From an uncultured Myxococcales bacterium (lineage in GTDB: Bacteria > Myxococcota_A > UBA9042), in contig CAIYBN010000053.1 in the NCBI GenBank assembly GCA_903924465.1, positions 1 through 38,364 on the forward strand: DNA of 38,364 nt. The letters run 5' to 3'. The notes beneath the pieces were generated by a model. The model ran no database searches. It saw only the letters and a list, made by a program, of their open reading frames with translations, and was not told the DNA's origin. Position numbers and translations under genes: made by a program. Of the stretch, positions 32,506 through 38,364 are shown one piece after another (position 1 is the stretch's first letter; the number at the start of each line of letters is the position of its first letter).

Positions 32506-32816
32506 CGCAAGTGTCAATTGGTTTTGATATTCATAAAGAGACGAGGGAAATGCGTATCACGCAAAATATCGCGTGACGCGGGTGGTGCAAGAGCCCAGTA
32601 AGACCACGTCATTTTGATGAGATACGGCACATCCGTCCGCCCCGAACATTGGACCACCGGCCCGAGGGCAACGCGGGCATGAAGCCCGTTCAAATTGCGG
32701 CGTGTCAGCCACCGACCGTCGGGATGGTCAAGAAATGGCGCCAGGCAGCCCTACACAAAGCTTTTGCGGGCAGTTCTCTCAGGTGGACGACAATCAGGCT
32801 GCCCGAGGACAAGCCG
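32506..32816. other. Gap upstream of the methyltransferase genes
   Basis: Contains one near-palindrome copy (32554-32569) followed directly by CGCGTGACGCG. AT-rich sequence 32519-32545 could be a promoter for the minus-strand genes. A weak CGGGC/GCCCG hairpin lies at 32674-32688. No gene seen. Confidence 0.4.
32554..32569. promoter_or_regulatory. 16-bp near-palindrome, copy 2
   Basis: GTATCACGCAAAATAT; one base in the core differs from copy 1 (A for G) and one at the edge. Located about 50-65 bp upstream of the 84-residue frame that leads into the methyltransferase gene. Confidence 0.5.
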
Positions 32817-33311
32817 TCATTCGCGACGGTCAGGTACGTCAAACGGCGTATCCCACTGCGGCAGTTCTTTTTCGGCATCGAGCTGGTCATGCAGCCAGGA
32901 GTAGTCGTCGCTGCGCGGCTCATCGACGGCGGGATTTGCCAGACGCATGAAGCACTTGCGAATATCCTGGACAGCGACGCGCAAAGTGGCAGCGTTTGGC
33001 GTCTCAACCTGCAACAACCACGGCGCCACCAGCCGTCCGTCAACGGTCATGCACTTCTGGCCGATGGAGACGTCGCACGGTAGGCGCTCCAGCGCCGGTA
33101 CCAGCGTGCGCAACAGGTCATGCCACTGCGCGAGTTTGTTGTCGCTCACGCTGAACAGGACCTTGAGCGCCCCGGCGCGTGACTGAATAACCAGCACCCC
33201 GCAAATCTTGGTAGCCTCCAGGCTCGCCTTCAGCTCCACTTGCTGAAATTCTGCAGCGGCTCGACTGCTCAACCGCTCGCTGCCATTCTTGTTCTCTGTG
33301 ACTTGGAGCAT
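32817..33311 (-). CDS. Hypothetical protein
   Basis: 164 residues; ATG 33311 has AAGGA seven bases upstream. Sequence: MLQVTENKNGSERLSSRAAA, VELKASLEATKICGVLVIQS, GALKVLFSVSDNKLAQWHDL. Alternating strands and helices suggest a compact globular protein with no membrane segment or signal. No family recognised. Its first 190 bases overlap the 3' end of the preceding frame, whose tail there looks like out-of-frame readthrough, so the upstream gene may really be shorter. Confidence 0.5.
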   Translation of the reverse strand: MLQVTENKNGSERLSSRAAAEFQQVELKASLEATKICGVLVIQSRAGALKVLFSVSDNKLAQWHDLLRTLVPALERLPCDVSIGQKCMTVDGRLVAPWLLQVETPNAATLRVAVQDIRKCFMRLANPAVDEPRSDDYSWLHDQLDAEKELPQWDTPFDVPDRRE

Positions 33312-34125
33312 GTGGTGATCCTTCTTGTGGTGCTGCGGAGCCGAACGCCATCCAGCCGTCGTCAGGCACGTCGGCGCTCGGCAGGGTAATTGTCGCTGCG
33401 GACATCGTCGGCAGCTTGCTCAGATCGACGGCGACATCGGGCCAGATGTTCGACGCGCAGTAGTCTCTGTCCGTCAGGCCGAGGTAGCGATCGTCGTGGC
33501 TGTACACCGTCGTCAACCATTGGTCGGTCTGATCATCCGCAGCCGGTTCCAGTGCCTCATCGCGTTTGGCGGCCAATTCCAAGAAGAGCGCCGGCACCCT
33601 GACACAGTTATCGAGCTTGAATCGATTGACCGGCCCGGTGGCGATCGCGTTGTAGCGCTGCGCGCGGACCTGCGCGGCGTAGGCGGCGACCATTGCGGCG
33701 TGGCGGCGGAAATAAGCCACGTCAGGTGTGGCGAAGATGACGACGCGCGGTGGTCTGGCCAGCTTGCAGATGTTGCACCGCTTGCTGTACCCACTCTTGG
33801 CAGGGTCACGTGTCCAGGATGTGCAGACTGAGCACTGCCAAAGAAGGCCGTATTCGCTGGTTTTGCGCAGGATGTTGCAGCCGTGCTGGAGCCGCTCGGG
33901 CGCTTCGGCGTTGTGCTGAGTGCGCGCCTGCGACAACTGCGGCGTGCGCGCGCGAGATTCTGGCGTGCCGCCGCGCTTGTAAACACGGGTGGCCGGCGTG
34001 TCGTCCAGGTCCCAGGGCGCGTCGCAGAATCTTTTGTACGCACGTCGCTTTGCCCAGCCGAGTACCGGCGTGGTCAGTGGCGAAGGTGGGCGGCCTATTG
34101 GACGGTTGGAAATGGGCTTGGGCAT
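33118..34125 (-). CDS. Hypothetical protein with a zinc-ribbon-like Cys cluster
   Basis: 335 residues from ATG 34125 (GAGG seven bases upstream; a TTG start at 34152 would add nine). Two Cys pairs, LWQCSVCTSWT and YSKRCNICKLARP, form a treble-clef or zinc-ribbon-like cluster near residues 95-122. The N-terminal 80 residues are basic. The middle part (VVIFATPDVAYFRRHAAMVA ... FKLDNCVRVPALFLELAAKR) is mixed helix and strand. The last 65 residues overlap the next gene and look like antisense-quality sequence (PHAPSHREQEWQRAVEQSSR), so a frameshift near 33310 or a chance extension is likely. DNA-binding role possible but unproven. Confidence 0.5.
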   Translation of the reverse strand: MPKPISNRPIGRPPSPLTTPVLGWAKRRAYKRFCDAPWDLDDTPATRVYKRGGTPESRARTPQLSQARTQHNAEAPERLQHGCNILRKTSEYGLLWQCSVCTSWTRDPAKSGYSKRCNICKLARPPRVVIFATPDVAYFRRHAAMVAAYAAQVRAQRYNAIATGPVNRFKLDNCVRVPALFLELAAKRDEALEPAADDQTDQWLTTVYSHDDRYLGLTDRDYCASNIWPDVAVDLSKLPTMSAATITLPSADVPDDGWMAFGSAAPQEGSPHAPSHREQEWQRAVEQSSRCRISASGAEGEPGGYQDLRGAGYSVTRRGAQGPVQRERQQTRAVA

Positions 34126-34155
34126 GGGCGGCCTCACGGTGGACACGTCCAAATT

Positions 34156-34326
34156 CTACACCGAGACGGCAGCCGGCAAAGTCGCGAAGTGGTACGCGGC
34201 GCTTTGACGCCGACCGAGATGCGGACGTTCCGCGAGGACGGTCGCGTCAATCCATGACTTCAGCTTCGCGCCGGAGTCGGCGATTTGCAGCGGATGACTG
34301 AGGCTTGTGCGGATGGTTTTTGGCAT
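34156..34326 (-). CDS. Short protein, possible fragment of a phosphatase-like gene
   Basis: 56 residues from ATG 34326. The first 16 residues (MPKTIRTSLSHPLQIA) resemble the start of a family of mobile-element proteins annotated as protein phosphatases, but the rest does not follow it. It ends at 34156, 31 bp before the next gene. No strong ribosome site. A near-palindrome copy lies about 50 bp upstream, so the start region may be a real promoter and leader even if the protein is a relic. Confidence 0.35.
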   Translation of the reverse strand: MPKTIRTSLSHPLQIADSGAKLKSWIDATVLAERPHLGRRQSAAYHFATLPAAVSV

Positions 34327-34373
34327 GCTGGAACGATACGGCTGCGATGCGGGCAGTCGGGGCACACGCCGAA

Positions 34374-34389
34374 GTATTTCGCGTGATAC
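34374..34389. promoter_or_regulatory. 16-bp near-palindrome, copy 3
   Basis: GTATTTCGCGTGATAC, with GTAT/ATAC arms around CGCG. In the gap between the HNH nuclease gene and the 34326 start. Confidence 0.6.
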
Positions 34390-34428
34390 GCGTCGGCGAG
34401 TCCTGCTCCACAACCACCACGTTGGACC

Positions 34429-34899
34429 TCACTCCCACTTGTCCTTCGCCTTCGCCGCCGCCTTCGTCTGCCACTGCATGTTGCTGGGCGCGTCGGCCCC
34501 GCCGTGCTTGAGTGCCTGGACGTGGTCGATGACGTAGCCGGGGCAGGCGCCTCCAGTTTTGCCGTTTGCTGGGCACGGGTGCGAATGCTTGAATTCGTTC
34601 TTGGCTGACTGGCTGCGTTTGATGCGCCCGTGCGAATCGCGTGCTACGCCAGATGCGCGGAACTGCGATGGACTCCGATGCGCGCGTCCGCCACCGGTGG
34701 TCAATTTCACATGACCGCCGCCGCCGTGACGACCGCCACCAACGTGAACGACGCCGGAGTGCCTGCCGCCGCTGTAGGTCCGGCTGGAGTGGTATCCGCC
34801 ACCGCGATGACCGCCACCACCTCCGTGGCCGCGCGCAAATGCCGAGCCGGGTAGGACGAGCACCAGTCCAAGGACAAGGGCCAAGAGTTTCGTCTGCAT
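34429..34899 (-). CDS. Secreted HNH nuclease
   Basis: 156 residues from ATG 34899 (AGAGG upstream). A Sec signal peptide (MQTKLLALVLGLVLVLPGSA, cleavage near residue 22) is followed by a 50-residue Gly/His-rich linker (GHGGGGGHRGGGYHSSR ...). The C-terminal HNH domain: SQSAKNEFKHSHPCPANGKT, GGACPGYVIDHVQALKHGGA, DAPSNMQWQT. The C-P-x-T/N-G-K-T-x-G-A-C-P-G-Y-V-x-D-H ... G-G-A-D-x-P-x-N-M-Q-W-Q-T pattern is that of small exported HNH endonucleases; catalytic His is in IDHV, and Asn140 is in SNMQ. Probably a periplasmic or secreted DNase. The His-rich linker may bind metal. Confidence 0.88.
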   Translation of the reverse strand: MQTKLLALVLGLVLVLPGSAFARGHGGGGGHRGGGYHSSRTYSGGRHSGVVHVGGGRHGGGGHVKLTTGGGRAHRSPSQFRASGVARDSHGRIKRSQSAKNEFKHSHPCPANGKTGGACPGYVIDHVQALKHGGADAPSNMQWQTKAAAKAKDKWE

Positions 34900-34972
34900 C
34901 AAACCTCTGCGGTTGCGAGCCTGTTTCGAAGCGTCTCGCCATCGATCGCACGCCGCTGCGGCCGGACTGTTG

Positions 34973-35713
34973 CTATTTTGCGGGCGCGCCCTGGAGCCAG
35001 ACAGATGCTGCGCCAGCGACAATCACGCGTTCCTTGCCATCGGCTGAATCGACCTTGCCCTTGACGCACACAGCCTTGCCCTCGAACGCTTTGGCGAGAT
35101 CGCCGTGCGTCTTCACGAGCTGGTCGCGGACGACGCCGGACAACAGCGCTGCGAACTCCTGCTTCGGGAATCGCTTGCCGAAATTGATGAACGACGGCCG
35201 CGGACCCGCGTGCACCATGACCTGCGCAACCTTGCCGCAGCGTTCCGTCACGCCGCCGCGCTCAGGTTTCGACGGTGTCTGCGGCGGCGCCGCACCGCTA
35301 CCGGCCTTGCCAGCATCGGAGTTTGGCTTCTTGCCCGCTGCTTTTGCCGACGCTGCTCGGAGTTGCACACGATCGGCTGCGATGCGGTCACGTGCATCGC
35401 GTTTGCCGTCTGGCGGGACGTCGGCAAGCTGCAGGTACTGCTCGAAGAGCGCGATCGCCTCGGCGTACAGTTTGCCTTCCTCGTACGCGCGCGCAGCGTT
35501 GTACAGGGTCGCGGAATTATGGCTGATGGCAAAACCTTGCATGTAGCTGTTGGCAGCCTGCGGGTACAGACCGCCCTTGAAGAACGCCTTGGCTTCGATG
35601 GCTTTGGCCTCGGCGCGTTCAACGTCATCGGCACGGGGCTCAGCAGCATGAGCACTGGCGTGCACGAAAAGCAGCGCCACGGCCATAGCCGCCCTTGAGA
35701 TGAACCGGCTCAT
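34973..35713 (-). CDS. Exported TPR-like protein
   Basis: 246 residues from ATG 35713, chosen because a signal peptide begins there (MSRFISRAAMAVALLFVHAS, cleavage at AHA). An ATG 29 codons earlier would bury it. Residues 30-120 are helical with TPR character: FFKGGLYPQAANSYMQGFAI, TLYNAARAYEEGKLYAEAIA with LFEQYLQLADVPPDGK. An Ala/Lys/Pro linker leads to a C-terminal beta-rich domain (GGVTERCGKVAQVMVHAGPR ... AVCVKGKVDSADGKERVIVA) that resembles a small OB-fold ('C-V-x-G-x-V'). Two Cys could form a disulphide. Function unknown; envelope location predicted. Confidence 0.75.
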   Translation of the reverse strand: MSRFISRAAMAVALLFVHASAHAAEPRADDVERAEAKAIEAKAFFKGGLYPQAANSYMQGFAISHNSATLYNAARAYEEGKLYAEAIALFEQYLQLADVPPDGKRDARDRIAADRVQLRAASAKAAGKKPNSDAGKAGSGAAPPQTPSKPERGGVTERCGKVAQVMVHAGPRPSFINFGKRFPKQEFAALLSGVVRDQLVKTHGDLAKAFEGKAVCVKGKVDSADGKERVIVAGAASVWLQGAPAK

Positions 35714-36125
35714 TGTCGGGACTGCAGGGCCATCAGATTCTTGCATGATTGACCAACGGCGCGGTATCGGCGCGACACTGGAAGTGTGAGCCCGCGGCAA
35801 TCGCAGGTCAACGGCAACTGAGCCCCATGTCGTGCATCACGAAATCGGTGGCAGGCCGCCACCAGCCGCGGTTGGGCATGTGGTGGTCGAGCTCCGTCCT
35901 GATGCTGGCGCAGTTCATGGTTCAGTATTACAGGCAATGGGCCGTGCGGTCGCCCCCAAGGGTCGCGTCTCCGGTGCCGCGGCCTGCGACCGGAGTAATG
36001 AAATCTTTCAACCTTACAGCCCCGCGCGACTCCAGTGAGCCGACGGGGCGGGCCAGAATCGCGGCGCCGGCGCTGCGACGCGGGATCGCTGAACGTGCGC
36101 GGGGCTGTAAGTCCAATCCGCGGGC
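35714..36125. other. Gap with a 15-bp inverted repeat
   Basis: A 412-bp stretch without a gene. Its right part carries the perfect inverted repeat described separately. A promoter for the TPR gene should be here, but none is clear. Confidence 0.4.
36013..36111. repeat. 99-bp structure with 15-bp perfect inverted repeats
   Basis: CTTACAGCCCCGCGC (36013-36027) is repeated inversely at 36097-36111, with 69 bp between. It sits 14 bp downstream of the stop at 36126. Could be a stem of a structured RNA, a tiny transposable element, or a recombination site. Confidence 0.55.
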
Positions 36126-36983
36126 CTAGCCTATGACCGCAGTTGCCTCAATGCGGTCAGCTTTCGGCCCTGCGCCCTGAGCCCGAAGCTCGTGCGCGCG
36201 TGCCGTGATTTCGGATTCTGCCTCCGAGAACAACGCGCGGACGCGGGCAAGCTGAGTTGGCGACAGGGCGTCATCCATCGCGTGCTTTATGGCACCGCGG
36301 ACGCCCATAGGAACACCAGCCTCATCGTACGTTTCGCACTTCGCCATCTCGTTGACCAATACGACCAGCATCGCGGAGAAGAGTTTCCTCACGTCGGGGT
36401 CGCCGCCGACGGCACGAGATACCCGACAAAGGAGTTCGTGGTCCAAGCGGTCGTACAGGAAGTCGTCGTCACGCCACATGCCAAATGCTGTGTATTCTTG
36501 GATGTGCATCCAACACTCCCACTCGTGGTCGGGATATTGAGCACGCATCTGACCTTCGAAGGGCTCTTGGGCATCAGCCAACAGTTCCCAAATCAAGATT
36601 GAGCCGAACCGACTAGCCACGGCCGAGCCGGGAATGGTCGTCAGGTCGACGTACTTCATCCATTTACGTTCATAACTTTGCGGTCCATCGGGCTCACACT
36701 CGATATTGACGACCCCAGCGACCTGGCACCCCCACATGTCCAGTCCGACCGGCAGCCCGTGACTCCAAATCTGCGGTATTTTCTCGTGATTTTCCATTTT
36801 GTGCACTTTGGATGATGTTTGTTGCAGTAAGTTGGAAGGGACTAACTTGCCGGTCGGTGTTGCTTTACCGGGTGCTGAACCTGCGCCACTGGTGGCGACC
36901 GACCGCTTTGGCACGCGCTGCTTCTTGCGATGTGAACGCTTCGCGGTTTTTGACACTTTCTGAATTTTCAAGTCATCAGACAT
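36126..36983 (-). CDS. Hypothetical protein with basic N-terminus
   Basis: 285 residues; AGAGG before ATG. Residues 1-40 are rich in Lys/Arg/Ser (QKVSKTAKRSHRKKQRVPKR), followed by a mixed domain (HKMENHEKIPQIWSHGLPVG ... CQVAGVVNIECEPDGPQSYE) and a helical C-terminal half (CWMHIQEYTAFGMWRDDDFL, LFSAMLVVLVNEMAKCETYD). No signal peptide or membrane segment. No family recognised. The base composition is lower in GC than the left half of the window, suggesting recent acquisition. Confidence 0.65.
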   Translation of the reverse strand: MSDDLKIQKVSKTAKRSHRKKQRVPKRSVATSGAGSAPGKATPTGKLVPSNLLQQTSSKVHKMENHEKIPQIWSHGLPVGLDMWGCQVAGVVNIECEPDGPQSYERKWMKYVDLTTIPGSAVASRFGSILIWELLADAQEPFEGQMRAQYPDHEWECWMHIQEYTAFGMWRDDDFLYDRLDHELLCRVSRAVGGDPDVRKLFSAMLVVLVNEMAKCETYDEAGVPMGVRGAIKHAMDDALSPTQLARVRALFSEAESEITARAHELRAQGAGPKADRIEATAVIG

Positions 36984-37146
36984 TTTAACCTCTTATGCGC
37001 CTCTGCGCTTGCACTTACTACTCACTCAATTCTGCCACCGACGCGACCGTCCACCTGGATGTCCTCGAACGGCGACAGTTTCATTTGGGGCACCCGCAGT
37101 CACTTTTGCGGCATGGTCCCCGGGACATGTCCCTCGTCACCGGTAT

Positions 37147-37614
37147 TTAGTTGTTCGCCCCCTGCACCGACTCATCGCCAGTAGTGTCGTTGTCCGCGAA
37201 CATCGGCATTTGCGAAGTGCCGACCGACGATTTTCCGACGACTGGTGAAACGTCGATTGAATCACGCGTAATATTCTTGATGTCGTCGTTGGAGATGTCA
37301 CCCATCAGGTAGGTCATCACCGCCACCGCGGCCTTTGTAGGTTGGCACTTCGCACCTTGTTCCCGCGCCAAGCGTTGACTCAGGAAGAGGCGGTAGATCT
37401 CCTTTACCCGCGGGTCCTGCGCTGCCTTGCTGATGCACAACCCATTCAATTCCAGCAACTTGTTCAACGTGGCAAAAGGGATGAGCACGTTATGCCTATT
37501 GCTGGTCCAGCAGCACACGAGCGCTGTCGACGCGCCTAGGCGCGACGCGAGGTCGGTCTTTTTTAGCCCAGTCCCGGCGATGAGTTCGCCCAGCAACTGT
37601 TTGAATGTAAGCAT
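37147..37614 (-). CDS. Repressor-like helix-turn-helix protein
   Basis: 155 residues; AAGGA upstream of the ATG. The first 60 residues are an XRE-like HTH: KQLLGELIAGTGLKKTDLAS, then RLGASTALVCCWTSNRHNV. The rest is helical (VKEIYRLFLSQRLAREQGAK, AVMTYLMGDISNDDIKNITR) with an acidic tail. It is preceded by a strong promoter-like sequence with direct repeats and is the natural candidate to bind those repeats or the near-palindromes of this module; that link is inferred. Confidence 0.75.
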   Translation of the reverse strand: MLTFKQLLGELIAGTGLKKTDLASRLGASTALVCCWTSNRHNVLIPFATLNKLLELNGLCISKAAQDPRVKEIYRLFLSQRLAREQGAKCQPTKAAVAVMTYLMGDISNDDIKNITRDSIDVSPVVGKSSVGTSQMPMFADNDTTGDESVQGANN

Positions 37615-37825
37615 TTTGTTTCCTTATTGTCATGTGAGCGTCGATGGCGCTGCCGATGCGATATTTTCGTTGATTTTCCGGGTTTCCAAGAACTTCATTC
37701 CATCGCTGCTGGATGCTGAGCTGCCGAAGGTGTTCTCTGGGTCGCAAACGCGGTCCCAGCATCACGATTGCTGTTTTCAACCCGAGCCCAGCACACCCCA
37801 CACGGCACCTCAACCATTCGCCCAC

Positions 37826-37854
37826 ATGCTACCAAACAATTCATTTACTGTCAA
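37826..37854 (-). promoter_or_regulatory. Promoter for the HTH gene
   Basis: On the minus strand TTGACA (37854-37849) and TAGCAT (37831-37826) are separated by 17 bp, a sigma-70-like promoter with a perfect -35 and a 4/6 -10. Confidence 0.55.
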
Positions 37855-37873
37855 GCAATAACTTTACAGTCAA
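37844..37873. repeat. 11-bp direct repeat overlapping the promoter
   Basis: TTTACTGTCAA (37844-37854) and TTTACAGTCAA (37863-37873), 19 bp apart start to start, differ by one base. The first covers the -35 box, so a bound repressor would block the promoter. Confidence 0.55.
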
Positions 37874-38064
37874 CACAACTATTAGTTGACATGATGGACC
37901 AGAAATGGATGTCTTCAAGCTGGCATTCAGCCGACAAAATCCATTCGCAACAGCCGTTTGCAGGTGATTCGACCCAGCGCCAAGACGGGCGCGGCATCGC
38001 GACACGAGAATCGATAGAGACACCCTCACGTTTTTGCGTAAAAATCGGGTGTAGAAGCGGATAA

Positions 38065-38091
38065 CCGTATACGGGATATTTCGCGTGATAC
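38065..38091. promoter_or_regulatory. Palindrome plus 16-bp near-palindrome, copy 4
   Basis: CCGTATACGG (38065-38074) is followed after one base by ATATTTCGCGTGATAC (38076-38091). Confidence 0.55.
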
Positions 38092-38364
38092 GGCACGACT
38101 CGCTGTTCATCGACGGAGTTTGATTTCGCTCCACACCACGGTGCCGAGCGGGCGCGTGGGCGCTATCGGTGCAGCGCCGGTGCGCGTCAGGGTGCGGGTT
38201 CGGACGCGCGGCACATTCGTCTCTGGAACAGTCGCAGCACACGGTCAGAGCACCACGGCGCAACGCCAGACCACGTCGCAGTCCATGCGCGCCACGTCAC
38301 ATTCGCTGAATCGGCGGGCAAAGATGCCGCCACGTCAGGTCAGCAGTCTCGGTTGGCCTGTGAC

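Larger units (their letters stand above)
37615..38364. other. Regulatory gap at the window's right end
   Basis: No gene is supported in 750 bp. The region is notably AT-rich at 37840-37900 and contains a promoter, an 11-bp direct repeat, a GTCAAC/GTTGAC dyad (about 37869-37890), a CCGTATACGG palindrome (38065-38074) and a near-palindrome copy (38076-38091). This concentration fits a replication or control region of an integrated element. Confidence 0.45.

Noticed and set aside
37259..37274. A fifth version of the 16-bp near-palindrome (GAATCACGCGTAATAT)
   Set aside because: Three mismatches and it lies within the HTH coding sequence, so it is likely chance.

Overview
The window reads as a high-GC, lipoprotein-rich bacterial chromosome of the Myxococcota (myxobacterial) type. 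The main support is two giant, acidic, cysteine-rich lipoproteins with MopE-like metal-binding motifs, several smaller Cys-rich 'C-x-G-x-C' lipoproteins and strong GC bias at third codon positions. This taxonomic placement is inference from style; no rRNA, tRNA or marker gene is present.

Left part (1-15 kb): a parallel beta-helix lipoprotein (130-1683, minus); a DUF4258 toxin / YgiT-type zinc-finger antitoxin pair coupled to the tail of a decayed type I restriction specificity subunit (2145-2893, minus); two divergent giant paralogous lipoproteins (3371-7369 minus, 7829-11869 plus); a headless large serine recombinase whose 3' end abuts a truncated HEPN gene with its MNT nucleotidyltransferase partner (12.3-13.7 kb); and a Cys-rich lipoprotein (13901-14920). 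A dispersed repeat of roughly 90-130 bp occurs four times (near 1.9, 3.1, 12.1 and 17.8 kb), mostly beside mobile or decayed genes.

Middle (15-27 kb): a C-terminal processing protease cut off after its PDZ domain, next to a complete IS91-family transposase (16143-17696, minus); a DUF1016-like protein; a protein resembling the palm domain of family A polymerases (19102-20820, minus); a MITE-like element with 24-bp perfect inverted repeats (20938-21279); a membrane protein, a second small Cys-rich lipoprotein, a large DUF2325-like protein, an HTH regulator and a coiled-coil lipoprotein.

Right part (27-38 kb): a minus-strand accessory module that is the most interesting region. In transcription order it encodes a ThiS/MoaD-like ubiquitin-like protein ending in Gly-Gly-Ser-Leu, an E2-like protein with a conserved Cys, a JAMM peptidase with every metal ligand, a ThiF/E1-like adenylyltransferase, an unreported 27-residue membrane microprotein, a DUF6908-like protein and a Rad52-type annealing protein. 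This is a compact PRTRC-like / bacterial ubiquitin-like conjugation cassette. Upstream lie a DNA methyltransferase, several unrecognised genes, a secreted HNH nuclease, a TPR protein and an HTH repressor-like gene. A 16-bp near-palindrome (consensus RTATTTCGCGTGATAY) occurs four times, only in gaps between genes of this module (31.3, 32.6, 34.4, 38.1 kb), which suggests one regulator or replication protein serving an integrated mobile element.
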